From Stappia stellulata DSM 5886 (lineage in GTDB: Bacteria > Pseudomonadota > Alphaproteobacteria > Rhizobiales > Stappiaceae): DNA of 64,000 nt. Shown here piece by piece: positions 28,634 to 37,186 of the stretch. Numbering within the stretch: the first letter of the stretch is position 1; every line of letters starts with the position of its first letter. Position numbers and translations under genes: made by a program. The stretch spans positions 186,001-250,000 of the forward strand of contig NZ_AUIM01000010.1 of NCBI RefSeq assembly GCF_000423705.1, given 5' to 3'. Below the pieces are notes generated by a model. It had not been told where the DNA came from. It did not search any database and saw only the letters and a program-made list of their open reading frames with translations.

Positions 28634-31144
28634 CTATTCGGCGGCGTGCTGGAGGGCGTCGGGCGTGAAGGGAAATCGACACACGACATATGTGCCGACC
28701 CCCTCTTGTGAGGAGATCTCGACCGTCCCGCCGTGCAGCTCCACAAAGCTCTTGACGATGGACAGGCCAAGCCCGGCGCCGCGCCGCCTTGCCCCTGCAT
28801 CCCGTCCGACGAACCGCGCAAAGACCTGATCGAGCATGTCCTCGGGGATGCCGCAGCCATGGTCGCGAACGCGGAACTCGATGGCGTCGGCGGTGCGCTG
28901 ACACGACACGTCGATGGCCCCGCCGACATCGGAAAAGCGCAGCGCATTCGAAATGAGATTGTACAGCACCTGCCGGAGCCGGCGCTCGTCCGCCTGAATC
29001 ACACCGACGTCGTCGGACATGTCGAGGTTCAGCGCAATTCCGGAATCGGTGAGACGGTCCTTCAGGCCCTCGACAGCCGCCTGCACCGTCCTGGCGACGT
29101 CGACGGAAGACAGGTCCAGCTCCATGATGCCGGCGTCGATGGTGGCAAGGTCCAGAATGTCGTTGATGATCGCCAGCAGCGCCGAAGACGAGGACAGGAT
29201 GTAGTCGACGTATTCGCCCTGCTTCGTCGTCAGCGGGCCGAACTTGGGGTCGGACAAGAGCTGCGCGAAACCGATGATGTTGGTCAGCGGCGAGCGCAAC
29301 TCGTAGGACACGTGCTGGATGAAGGCGTTCTTGAGCTGGTCCGCCTGTTCCAGCGCCTCGTTCTTGTCGAGAAGCGCGCGCTCGACGTTCACCGAATCGG
29401 TGACGTTGACGAAGGTGACGAGCGTTCCGCCGTCGGGGAGCGGAACGGTGGCATAGTCGATCGCCTCACCGCTTTCGCGCTCCATGCGCCCGATCACCGG
29501 TTCGCGGTTGTCGGCGAGGCTCGTCACCGCCGTGACCAGCCGTTGCCAGACATGCGCCTCTTCGGGTTCCAGAAGTCCGGCCTCGACGATCCGCGTGATG
29601 TGCGGACTCTCGCCCAGACCGTCGTCGGCCAGAGCCCAGATCACCTCGAAGGCCGGGTTCCACAACCGCAAACGACCGTCGGAACCGAACACCGCCACCG
29701 CTTCAGAGAGGTTGTCCAGGGTTTCGCCCTGCACCCGGATAAGGGAATTGTAGCGGCTTTCCAGGTCGAGACGCTCGGTAACATTTTCATAGATATAGGT
29801 GACGCCGCCCTGGGGGTGCGGGTTGGCGATCACGCGCAGGGTGCGCCCGTCCGGCAGATGCCACCAGAACTCCCGCGCGTCGACGGACGTGTAGGTCTCA
29901 AGCAGCTTGTTGCGCCAGCCGCGATAATCCGCCTGCTCGGGCAGCTTGCGCGCCGCACGCAGCGCATCGAGCAGCGCTCCGTCGGTGGGATTTCCCTCCA
30001 GGAAGCCGGTGTCCAGATCCCAAAGCGCGCGGAAGGCGGCATTGTAGAACTGCAGTCGGCGGTCGGAGCCGAAAATCGCGACCGCGGTGGCGAGCTGATC
30101 GAGCGTGCGGGCGTGAAAGTCGATGGTTCGGCCGAGTTCCTGGCGGCTGTGTTCCAGTTCGCTGACGTCGATGGCGAACCCGCCGGTGCCGCTGTCGACC
30201 GCGCATTGCGTCACGTCGAAAATCCGGCGCGCTCCGGCAAAGACCGCTGGCATGCGGGCGTGAGCCACACCGTTGCCGTCGCGGGCGCGATCCATCGCCT
30301 TGCGATTGCGGGCATCGAGAAACTCGGTTCCGGCCTCAACGGCGCTGTTGGAATCCGGCGCTTCGACCGCGGTGGAATAGGCGGTGTTCACCCAGACGAG
30401 ATGCCCGTCGCCGTCACGCAGCCACGCAGGAGCGGGCACCGTATCCAGCAGTGCCCGCAGGGTCGCCACTTCCCGGGTCAGTTCCTCATGCCGCTTGACC
30501 AGCATCGCGTGGTTCTTGCGCTCGCCCGTCAGGTCGCGCATCCGCACGACCGGTGCGCTGGCCGCGACGCGGCCCGACACTTCGACCAGCCCGCCGGGCT
30601 GGGTGGGCAGCACCATATGGAAAGTTTCGCCGTTGCGACGCAGGCGTTCCACCGCACGCTCCAGCGCCGTGGCGGACTTGGCGTCGAGCCATGTGCCGAA
30701 AGCCAGCAAACGGGCCGGCGAACGCGGAACGCCGCAGGCCTCGTCAAGAACGCCGGCAATCATGGGCGCCGCATCTCCGGGCTGCCAGACGATCAGGCGC
30801 TGATCATCGGAATCGACCAGGCTCTCCAGCCGGTCCAGCCGCGCAGTCAGACCGGCGTTCTTCTCGCGAACCTGGGTCAGGGTGCCGGCGGTAGCGCGAC
30901 GGTTGCGCAGGAACGTCACCGCGGCGGTCACGGCAAATGTCACCGCGCCACCGACGGCCGCGACCCAGACCACCTTGAAGGCATCGACGTCGCCGATCGA
31001 CAGGGAGGACGCGTCCTGTGCCCTGGAGACCCCGGTCAGCGACAGCCATGCAAGGGTGCTACCGGTGGCCCGGACTGCCGTCTTTCGACTCAATTCCAGC
31101 CACGCGCCGCTGGTGCGCGCATGTTGCAAGCCGTCCGCCGGCAT
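28634..31144 (-). CDS. divL: DivL-like PAS sensor kinase with Tyr at the phospho-acceptor site
   Basis: An 836-residue membrane-anchored kinase homologue. One transmembrane helix lies at about residues 56-80, followed by a coiled coil and four PAS-like segments (about 110-205, 230-325, 345-455, 475-585). The H-box reads FIQHVSYELRSPLTNI: Tyr614 replaces the phospho-accepting His. The N-box QVLYNLISNALRFS and glycine boxes DHGCGIPED and GAGLGLSIVKSF look intact. Tyr at this site is the hallmark of DivL, which in Caulobacter binds DivK and controls CckA. The location between ahcY and tsaE is the usual alphaproteobacterial one. The ATG at 31144 has AGAGGA 8 bp upstream. Confidence 0.9.
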   Translation of the reverse strand: MPADGLQHARTSGAWLELSRKTAVRATGSTLAWLSLTGVSRAQDASSLSIGDVDAFKVVWVAAVGGAVTFAVTAAVTFLRNRRATAGTLTQVREKNAGLTARLDRLESLVDSDDQRLIVWQPGDAAPMIAGVLDEACGVPRSPARLLAFGTWLDAKSATALERAVERLRRNGETFHMVLPTQPGGLVEVSGRVAASAPVVRMRDLTGERKNHAMLVKRHEELTREVATLRALLDTVPAPAWLRDGDGHLVWVNTAYSTAVEAPDSNSAVEAGTEFLDARNRKAMDRARDGNGVAHARMPAVFAGARRIFDVTQCAVDSGTGGFAIDVSELEHSRQELGRTIDFHARTLDQLATAVAIFGSDRRLQFYNAAFRALWDLDTGFLEGNPTDGALLDALRAARKLPEQADYRGWRNKLLETYTSVDAREFWWHLPDGRTLRVIANPHPQGGVTYIYENVTERLDLESRYNSLIRVQGETLDNLSEAVAVFGSDGRLRLWNPAFEVIWALADDGLGESPHITRIVEAGLLEPEEAHVWQRLVTAVTSLADNREPVIGRMERESGEAIDYATVPLPDGGTLVTFVNVTDSVNVERALLDKNEALEQADQLKNAFIQHVSYELRSPLTNIIGFAQLLSDPKFGPLTTKQGEYVDYILSSSSALLAIINDILDLATIDAGIMELDLSSVDVARTVQAAVEGLKDRLTDSGIALNLDMSDDVGVIQADERRLRQVLYNLISNALRFSDVGGAIDVSCQRTADAIEFRVRDHGCGIPEDMLDQVFARFVGRDAGARRRGAGLGLSIVKSFVELHGGTVEISSQEGVGTYVVCRFPFTPDALQHAAE

Positions 31145-31330
31145 TCTCACGATCCTCTACCGCCGCTTCGAGCCCGAAAATGCTCGTCGGGACAGTTGTG
31201 CCTCACGAACCGCCCGATTCGCAAAGACCATAACGCAAAGCCGAATCGCGAAGAAGGGTTCCTTGCCGAAAAGTAAACGGGAGCCGTGTCGTCCACAGCT
31301 CCCGCACAAGCGTTCGGTCGTGTAAGGCGG

Positions 31331-31349
31331 GGGCGGACACGGTCCGCCC
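31331..31349 (-). terminator. Possible terminator of ahcY
   Basis: GGGCGGAC (31331-31338) and GTCCGCCC (31342-31349) form a tight hairpin with a 3-nt loop, 8 bp past the ahcY stop. There is no T-run after it on the minus strand. Confidence 0.4.
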
Positions 31350-31357
31350 GAGGTGCC

Positions 31358-32755
31358 TTAGTAGCGGTAGTGTTCCGGCTTGTAGGGGCCGGTGGTCTCG
31401 ACGCCGATATAGGCAGCCTGCTCGCCCGTCAGCTCGGTGAGCTCGACACCGAGCTTTGCCAGATGCAGGCGCGCGACGCGCTCGTCGAGATGCTTCGGCA
31501 GCACGTAGACGTCGTTCTCGTACTGGTCCGGACGCGACCACAGCTCAATCTGCGCAAGCACCTGGTTGGTGAAGCTCGCCGACATCACGAAGCTCGGGTG
31601 ACCCGTCGCATTGCCGAGGTTGAGCAGACGGCCCTCGGACAGAAGGATCATGCGCTTGTCGTCGGCGAACTCGATCATGTCCACCTGGGGCTTGATGTTC
31701 GTCCACTTGTAATTGCGCAGCGACTCGACCTGAATCTCATTGTCGAAGTGACCGATGTTGCCGACGATCGCCATGTCCTTGAGCGAACGCATGTGATCGA
31801 TGGTGACCACATCCTTGTTGCCCGTGGTGGTGATCACGATGTCGGCGGTCGGTGCGGCCGCTTCCAGCGTCACGACCTCGAAACCGTCCATGGCAGCCTG
31901 CAGCGCGCAGATCGGATCGACCTCGGTGACCTTGACGCGCGCGCCGGCGCCGCGCAGCGAGGCGGCGGACCCCTTGCCGACATCGCCGTAACCGCAAACA
32001 ACGGCGGTCTTGCCGGCCATCATGACGTCCGTGCCGCGGCGAATGCCGTCGACAAGGCTTTCCTTGCAGCCGTACTTGTTGTCGAATTTCGACTTGGTGA
32101 CGCTGTCGTTGACGTTGATCGCCGGGAACGGCAGCAGGCCCTTGGCCTTGAGCTGATACAGACGGTTCACGCCGGTCGTCGTCTCTTCGGAGACGCCGCG
32201 AATGTCGTCGCGCTGGCGGGTGAACCAGCCCGGGCTCTGCTTCATGCGCTTGCGGATCTGGGCGAAGAGAACGGTTTCTTCCTCCGACGAGGGATTGGAC
32301 AGCACGTCTTCACCGGCCTCGGCGCGAGCGCCCAGCAGGATGTACATGCTGGCGTCACCGCCATCGTCGAGGATCATGTTGGCCGTGCCTTCGGGGAACA
32401 TGAAGATACGGTCGCAATAGTCCCAGTATTCCTCAAGGGTCTCGCCCTTTTCGGCAAAGACCGGCACGCCGGAGGCGGCGATGGCGGCGGCCGCGTGGTC
32501 CTGCGTGGAGAAAATGTTGCAAGAGGCCCAGCGCACATCGGCGCCCAGCGCGGTCAGCGTCTCGATCAGGACGGCCGTCTGAATGGTCATGTGCAGGGAG
32601 CCGGCAATGCGCGCTCCCTTGAGCGGCTTGCTCTCGCCGAATTCCTCGCGACAAGCCATCAGGCCCGGCATTTCGGTTTCGGCGATATCGATTTCCTTGC
32701 GCCCGTAATCGGCCTGGGAAATATCCTTGACGTAGTAGTCGCTTGCAGTGCTCAT
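31358..32755 (-). CDS. ahcY: Adenosylhomocysteinase
   Basis: A 465-residue cytosolic NAD-dependent enzyme that splits S-adenosylhomocysteine to adenosine and homocysteine, relieving inhibition of methyltransferases. [20 protein letters not shown] lies near residue 45, [13 protein letters not shown] in the middle, the NAD-binding [17 protein letters not shown] follows, and the C-terminus is the typical YKPEHYRY. The ATG at 32755 is preferred; the frame opens 60 bp earlier. A promoter (32887-32915) preceded by a perfect palindrome (32918-32943) lies 130-190 bp upstream, so expression is probably tied to methionine-cycle status. divL follows on the same strand after 213 bp. Confidence 0.98.
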   Translation of the reverse strand: MSTASDYYVKDISQADYGRKEIDIAETEMPGLMACREEFGESKPLKGARIAGSLHMTIQTAVLIETLTALGADVRWASCNIFSTQDHAAAAIAASGVPVFAEKGETLEEYWDYCDRIFMFPEGTANMILDDGGDASMYILLGARAEAGEDVLSNPSSEEETVLFAQIRKRMKQSPGWFTRQRDDIRGVSEETTTGVNRLYQLKAKGLLPFPAINVNDSVTKSKFDNKYGCKESLVDGIRRGTDVMMAGKTAVVCGYGDVGKGSAASLRGAGARVKVTEVDPICALQAAMDGFEVVTLEAAAPTADIVITTTGNKDVVTIDHMRSLKDMAIVGNIGHFDNEIQVESLRNYKWTNIKPQVDMIEFADDKRMILLSEGRLLNLGNATGHPSFVMSASFTNQVLAQIELWSRPDQYENDVYVLPKHLDERVARLHLAKLGVELTELTGEQAAYIGVETTGPYKPEHYRY

Positions 32756-32886
32756 CAGCTGGATCCGCTCACTCGGTTGGCGTTGACGCCCGTGGTCCCG
32801 GTCCGGAACCGGCACGACGCGCGGCTGGAGGGGACTGGGAATTGACAGGGAAGCGCACCCTTGCGGCGCGCGGCTTCCGGTGCCCC

Positions 32887-32915
32887 CTTATAGGCGGTCG
32901 ACGGATACAAAGCAA
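32887..32915 (-). promoter_or_regulatory. Promoter of ahcY
   Basis: On the minus strand TTGCTT (32915-32910) and TATAAG (32892-32887) are 17 bp apart. The predicted leader to the ahcY ATG is about 125 nt. I recognised no SAH riboswitch fold in the leader. Confidence 0.6.
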
Positions 32916-32917
32916 TA

Positions 32918-32943
32918 ATGATATAAAGATTTCTTTATATCAT
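32918..32943. promoter_or_regulatory. Palindromic operator upstream of ahcY, SahR-like
   Basis: ATGATATAAAG (32918-32928) and CTTTATATCAT (32933-32943) are perfect 11-bp arms around ATTT. The site lies immediately upstream of the ahcY -35 box. The ATATAAAG-type half sites are those I associate with SahR, an ArsR-family repressor of S-adenosylhomocysteine recycling genes in proteobacteria. Assignment to SahR is from memory and position; no sahR gene is in the window. Confidence 0.65.
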
Positions 32944-33112
32944 GAAAAATTCCCTAAAACACCGCGCACCAATCCCGCTCCCGGCCCCTTGTGCAGGCCG
33001 GGCGAAGGCAAATTCCGGCCGTTTCCGGCAGGCGCGTTGTGGAAAGGGGCGTCCGGAAACCGTCAGGCGCACGGACAGGGCGCTCGCGTTTGACGCACAG
33101 TGCAGGCGGTTT

Positions 33113-33412
33113 TCAGTCGACTTCGCCGAAACCGTCCTCGACGAGGGCGCGGATTGCCGCCATGGCCTGCTCGGCCTCGGGGCCAGTGGCACTGACCTTG
33201 ATGCAGCACCCCGGACTCGCGGCCAGCATCATCAATCCCATGATGGAGGTGCCGCCGACCGACTGCCCGTCACGGGTGACGATGACGTCGGCATCGAAGC
33301 GCTCCACCAGTTTGACCAGTTTCGCGGAGGCGCGCGCATGCAGGCCGCGTCGGTTGACGATGGTCAGTTCCGCGGTTGCCGCCGGCGGCGCCTGTGTTTC
33401 GGTCATCGTCAT
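33113..33412 (-). CDS. ptsH: Phosphocarrier protein HPr
   Basis: A 99-residue phosphocarrier of the nitrogen-related/regulatory PTS. The active-site His25 is in NRRGLHARASAK, and the regulatory Ser56 in VGGTSIMGLMMLA is the target of HprK. A short N-terminal extension (about 13 residues, Ala/Pro-rich) precedes the fold. Ala follows the active site where Pro is common (HARA instead of HARP). The ATG at 33412 overlaps the stop of the EIIA gene as ATGA, so the two are translated together. No sugar permease EIIC is nearby, consistent with a regulatory chain. Confidence 0.95.
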   Translation of the reverse strand: MTMTETQAPPAATAELTIVNRRGLHARASAKLVKLVERFDADVIVTRDGQSVGGTSIMGLMMLAASPGCCIKVSATGPEAEQAMAAIRALVEDGFGEVD

Positions 33413-33813
33413 CCCTGCCCGGAGAGAACCTGGCTGGCGACCGAAATATATTTCTGCCCGGCCTTGCGCGCCTCGTCGACCGCTTCCGCGATCGCGGCGT
33501 CTTCACGCACGCTGGCAAGCTTGATCAGCATGGGTAGGTTGACCCCGGCGATGACCTCGATGTTGGTGCCGTCCATCACCGAAATCGCGAGGTTGGACGG
33601 CGTGCCGCCGAACATGTCCGTCAGCAGGACAACACCGCCGCCGTCGTTCACGTCCTCAACCGCGGCGAGGATGTCCTGACGCCGCTGCTCCATATCGTCA
33701 TCGGGACCGATGCAAATGGTCGCCACCCGCTCCTGGGGGCCCACCACGTGTTCCAGTGCCGATTTGAATTCTTCAGCCAATCGCCCATGCGTGACGAGTA
33801 CGAGACCTATCAT
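33409..33813 (-). CDS. manX: PTS system EIIA-Man family component
   Basis: A 134-residue EIIA of the mannose type. Its phospho-accepting His9 is in LVLVTHGRLAEE, and VVLLTDMFGGTPSN and VIAGVNLPMLIKL are family signatures. In alphaproteobacteria it accepts phosphate from HPr without any linked transporter and acts on regulators, including those around ChvG/ChvI and PckA. The start is taken at ATG 33813, which has GGACAGG upstream; a start six codons earlier (33831) has its purine run directly against the ATG. The stop overlaps ptsH by 4 bp. Confidence 0.93.
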   Translation of the reverse strand: MIGLVLVTHGRLAEEFKSALEHVVGPQERVATICIGPDDDMEQRRQDILAAVEDVNDGGGVVLLTDMFGGTPSNLAISVMDGTNIEVIAGVNLPMLIKLASVREDAAIAEAVDEARKAGQKYISVASQVLSGQG

Positions 33814-33981
33814 GCCCTGTCCGTCGTTCATCCCTCGATCGGGCTTTATGCCCGTTGGTTCCCGCGAGCGTCCCGGCAGCCCCTGACGGACCGCCGTCCG
33901 CCCTGCCGGCGCCGGAGGCCCAATGTCAGCAAGGGGGCGCTGCAGTGCAAGAAAAATCGGCGCCCCGTGCCTCCTTTTCCC

Positions 33982-34488
33982 TCAGCCTTCGCCGCTTCGG
34001 CCGGGAGCCGGCGCATTCCGGGGCCCGCCGGGGGCGAGAAACCGCAGATCGCCAGCCAGATGCGCGAGCACGCGTTCCACGGATCCTTCGGGAGCAGGCG
34101 CGGGCACGGCCAGGCGCGCGAGCATCACCCCCTTCAGGCAGGTCGATGCTTCGCCGGCCTCCGGCAGGCGGGGCATGTCCTTTTCCGCAACAAGGTCGAC
34201 CAGCAACCTGACGACCGCATCCGGCGCGTGATCAACCTGCTGAATGCCCTCGCCGCGCACTTCCCAAAGCCCCGCGAGACCCGCCGGTGGCCCTGCGACC
34301 AACCGGCCGCCGCGCACGCTCAGCACGAGGCGGTCGTCGGCCACATGCGCCGCGTACCCGCCAAGGCGGCGCACCCGCGCAACAAGATCGTCGCCGAGGC
34401 GGGACTTCCCCGCCCCGGACGCCCCGCGCAGGACAACACCGGCAGCGCCAAGGAGAACGCATGAACCGTGGATTGTCTCCGCGCTCAT
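33982..34488 (-). CDS. hprK: HPr kinase/phosphorylase, short alphaproteobacterial type
   Basis: A 168-residue protein corresponding only to the catalytic C-terminal domain of Gram-positive HprK. It begins with a conserved IHGSCVLLG block and Walker A GASGAGKS at residues 22-29, followed by GGYAAHVADDRLVL. It phosphorylates HPr on the regulatory Ser and dephosphorylates it. The ATG at 34488 overlaps the chvG stop as ATGA, directly linking the kinase to the ChvG sensor operon. EIIA and HPr follow after 168 bp on the same strand. Confidence 0.9.
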   Translation of the reverse strand: MSAETIHGSCVLLGAAGVVLRGASGAGKSRLGDDLVARVRRLGGYAAHVADDRLVLSVRGGRLVAGPPAGLAGLWEVRGEGIQQVDHAPDAVVRLLVDLVAEKDMPRLPEAGEASTCLKGVMLARLAVPAPAPEGSVERVLAHLAGDLRFLAPGGPRNAPAPGRSGEG

Positions 34489-36314
34489 GCGCGTGGCTTT
34501 GCCCCGGCGGGCAGGCGAACCGTGAACCGCGCCCCGAGGATTTTCATGTCGCCGGTGAGCGCGTCGCGCTCCTGTCTGTTTTCAACCGAGATCGTTCCCT
34601 GGTGCGCCTCCACGATCTGCCGGGAAATCGACAGGCCCAGTCCGGAGTTGTTGCCGAACCCGTCCGCCTCGGGACGGTCGGTATAGAAGCGTTCGAAAAT
34701 CCGGTCGCGCACATCCTGCTTGATCCCGGGTCCGTCGTCGTCGACGGTGATCTCCACCGCGTCGGCGTGGCGCGTGGCATCAATACGAACGCTGGCGCCG
34801 GGGGGGGAGAACGAGCGAGCGTTGTCGATCAGATTGTTGATCACCTGGGCGAGACGGCTGTCGTGCCCGTTGATGCGATAGGGGTGGTCGCGCCGGGAGG
34901 GGGCAATGGAGATCTCGACCGGCGCCTCCCCCGGGGTGGCACGCTCGTTGGCAATATCCGTGACGCCGCGCAACAATGCGGCGATGTCGATCGGTTCGGC
35001 ATCCGCGCGGGCGAGTTCGGCGTCGAGCCGCGAAGCGTCCGAGATGTCGGTGATCAGCCGGTCGAGGCGCCGCACGTCGTGCTGGATGATTTCCATAAGC
35101 CGGTCGCGCGCTTCCGGCTTGCGGGCGAGTGGCAGTGTCTCGACAGCGCTGCGCAGCGAGGTCAGCGGGTTCTTCAACTCGTGCGAGACATCGGCGGCGA
35201 AGGTCTCGATCGCATCCATGCGGTTGTAGAGCGCATTTGTCATGTCCCGCAGCGCCCGGGCGAGATGGCCGATTTCGTCGCGCCGGTCGGAAAAATTGGG
35301 AATCTCCTCACGTGACTTGATCCCGCGACGCACACGTTCCGCCGCCGCCGCCAACCGGCGGACCGGCCCCGCGATGGTGCCGGCCAGAAGGATGGACAGG
35401 ACCATGGTCACGGCGGCAGCGACCAGAAACACCCGCATGATCGCCACGCGCTCCGCACGCACGATCGCATCAATATCGCCACCTTGCGTCGACAGGAGCA
35501 AAGACCCCAGCACCGCGCGAAAGCGCTGCACCGGCACGGCGACCGAGACGATCAGCTCGCCGCGCGGCGACACCCGCACGACGCTTGCCGGAGACCCGGC
35601 AAGGGCGGCTTCGACTTCCGGGTAGGAGCGCCCGTTTCCCGCGCCGATTTCCTCGTAAAGCGGGAGGTCGCCCCGTCGGAACCACAGCTTGATGTCGGAC
35701 CAGACCTGCTCCCAGAGGCCCGGCTCCTCGGTGGTGGGAGGCGGAAGGTCGAAGCGAAGGATCTGCCCCCTTGCATAGAGGTGACGCGAATCGAGGATGA
35801 GGATCCCTTCCGGATCGTAGATCCGCGCCCGCGTCTTGGTCGGCGAGATCAACCGGCGCAGCACCGGCGCCACCCGTTCGGGATTGATCGGAAAGTCCAG
35901 CAGACGCGCGCCGTCGGAGGGCGACAGGCTTTCTCCGGCCTGGAGCTGCAGCAATTGCTCGGGATCGACCATCAGACCGTCGGTCTCGACAGTCGCGGAC
36001 GCGGCAATCGCGCCCGCGATGATCTCGCCCTGCGTGAGCAGGCTTTGCACGCGCGCATCGATCAGGCCGGCGCGGAACTGGTTGAGGTAAAGAATGCCGG
36101 CGACGAGCGCAAACAGGCCGGCGAGGTTGAGCACCAGAATGCGGCGGGTCAGCGACGAGGTGAGATAGGGGCCGAGAAATCCGAAGGTGCGCGACAGGAA
36201 GCGCCTGCGAAACCGCCGGTTGCCGAGCGAACGCAGGGCGGACGGCCGGTCCGCCCCGCCGGCGGTCCGCCGCGCCGGTCCGGCCTCTTCGCCTGTCTCG
36301 ACTTCCGTTACCAT
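34485..36314 (-). CDS. chvG: Sensor histidine kinase ChvG (ExoS)
   Basis: A 609-residue inner-membrane sensor. The first transmembrane helix is at about residues 58-78, a periplasmic sensor domain of about 210 residues follows, and the second helix is at about 291-315. Next come a HAMP linker (TIAGPVRRLAAAAERVRRG) and the DHp domain FAADVSHELKNPLTSLRSA with phospho-acceptor His378. The ATPase domain shows NNLIDNARSF, DDGPGIKQDVRDRIFERFY and GLGLSISRQI. It partners ChvI and responds to acid and envelope stress in rhizobia, where ExoR inhibits it. exoR is not in the window. The stop overlaps hprK; chvI is 35 bp upstream. Confidence 0.95.
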   Translation of the reverse strand: MVTEVETGEEAGPARRTAGGADRPSALRSLGNRRFRRRFLSRTFGFLGPYLTSSLTRRILVLNLAGLFALVAGILYLNQFRAGLIDARVQSLLTQGEIIAGAIAASATVETDGLMVDPEQLLQLQAGESLSPSDGARLLDFPINPERVAPVLRRLISPTKTRARIYDPEGILILDSRHLYARGQILRFDLPPPTTEEPGLWEQVWSDIKLWFRRGDLPLYEEIGAGNGRSYPEVEAALAGSPASVVRVSPRGELIVSVAVPVQRFRAVLGSLLLSTQGGDIDAIVRAERVAIMRVFLVAAAVTMVLSILLAGTIAGPVRRLAAAAERVRRGIKSREEIPNFSDRRDEIGHLARALRDMTNALYNRMDAIETFAADVSHELKNPLTSLRSAVETLPLARKPEARDRLMEIIQHDVRRLDRLITDISDASRLDAELARADAEPIDIAALLRGVTDIANERATPGEAPVEISIAPSRRDHPYRINGHDSRLAQVINNLIDNARSFSPPGASVRIDATRHADAVEITVDDDGPGIKQDVRDRIFERFYTDRPEADGFGNNSGLGLSISRQIVEAHQGTISVENRQERDALTGDMKILGARFTVRLPAGAKPRA

Positions 36315-36349
36315 GCCCTGTCCCCGCGACGGTCCGGCCGCCCGGTCCC

Positions 36350-37048
36350 TCAGCTCTCCCGGAAGCGGTATCCGACGCCGTATAGCGTTTCGATCATGTC
36401 GAAGCTGTCATCGACAATCTTGAATTTCTTGCGCAGCCGCTTGATATGGCTGTCGATGGTCCGGTCGTCCACATAGACCTGATCGTCATAAGCGGCATCC
36501 ATCAGCGCATTGCGGCTCTTGACCACGCCGGGCCGGTGGGCAAGCGCATAAAGGATCAGGAATTCGGTCACCGTCAGGGTAACCGGCTTTCCCTTCCACA
36601 TCGAGGTGTGCCGCTCCTGATCCATGACAAGATCGCCACGCTCCAGCAACTTGTCGCTTTCCGGCTTCGTCGCGGTTGCGTCGCGCGGCTGCACCCGGCG
36701 CAACACCGCCTTGACGCGCTCGACAAGCAGTCGCTGCGAAAACGGTTTGCGGATAAAATCGTCCGCACCCATTTTCAAGCCGAACAACTCATCGATCTCG
36801 TCATCCTTGGAGGTGAGGAAAATGACGGGCAGGTCGGACTTCTGACGCAGCCGGCGCAGAAGCTCCATTCCATCCATGCGCGGCATCTTGATGTCGAAGA
36901 TCGCCAGATCCGGCGGATCGGTCACCAGCCGGTCGAGGGCGGAGGCGCCGTCCGTATAGGAATGAACGCGGTACCCTTCGCTTTCCAAGGCGATGGATAC
37001 CGATGTGAGAATGTTGCGGTCATCGTCCACAAGCGCAATCGTCGGCAT
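36350..37048 (-). CDS. chvI: Response regulator ChvI
   Basis: A 232-residue OmpR-type regulator. The receiver domain begins [20 protein letters not shown], with Asp52 ([11 protein letters not shown]) as the phosphorylation site and Lys in [10 protein letters not shown]. The winged-helix DNA-binding domain covers about 130-230 ([19 protein letters not shown] ... [16 protein letters not shown]). ATG 37048 gives the normal start; the frame is open 25 codons further. chvI-chvG-hprK-EIIA-HPr run in one direction and pckA lies nearby, the typical arrangement linking envelope signals to gluconeogenesis. Confidence 0.96.
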   Translation of the reverse strand: MPTIALVDDDRNILTSVSIALESEGYRVHSYTDGASALDRLVTDPPDLAIFDIKMPRMDGMELLRRLRQKSDLPVIFLTSKDDEIDELFGLKMGADDFIRKPFSQRLLVERVKAVLRRVQPRDATATKPESDKLLERGDLVMDQERHTSMWKGKPVTLTVTEFLILYALAHRPGVVKSRNALMDAAYDDQVYVDDRTIDSHIKRLRKKFKIVDDSFDMIETLYGVGYRFRES

Positions 37049-37186
37049 AATCCGGGTCCTGTTCCCATTCTTTTCGCGCGGTGTTTTCGTGTTTACCAGC
37101 CTTGGCGGTGAAAATGCGCGCAAATTATGACGCCGTACAGGGGGGCGCCAGGCTGTGGCGGCACGCGGGCCCGGATTGGAGCCCCC

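Noticed and set aside
28733-31276. 847-codon open frame opposite divL
   Set aside because: Antisense shadow in a high-GC gene; no recognisable domain.
32756-32886. SAH riboswitch in the ahcY leader
   Set aside because: I could not recognise the conserved core by eye; the palindromic operator explains regulation more simply. A covariance-model search would decide.
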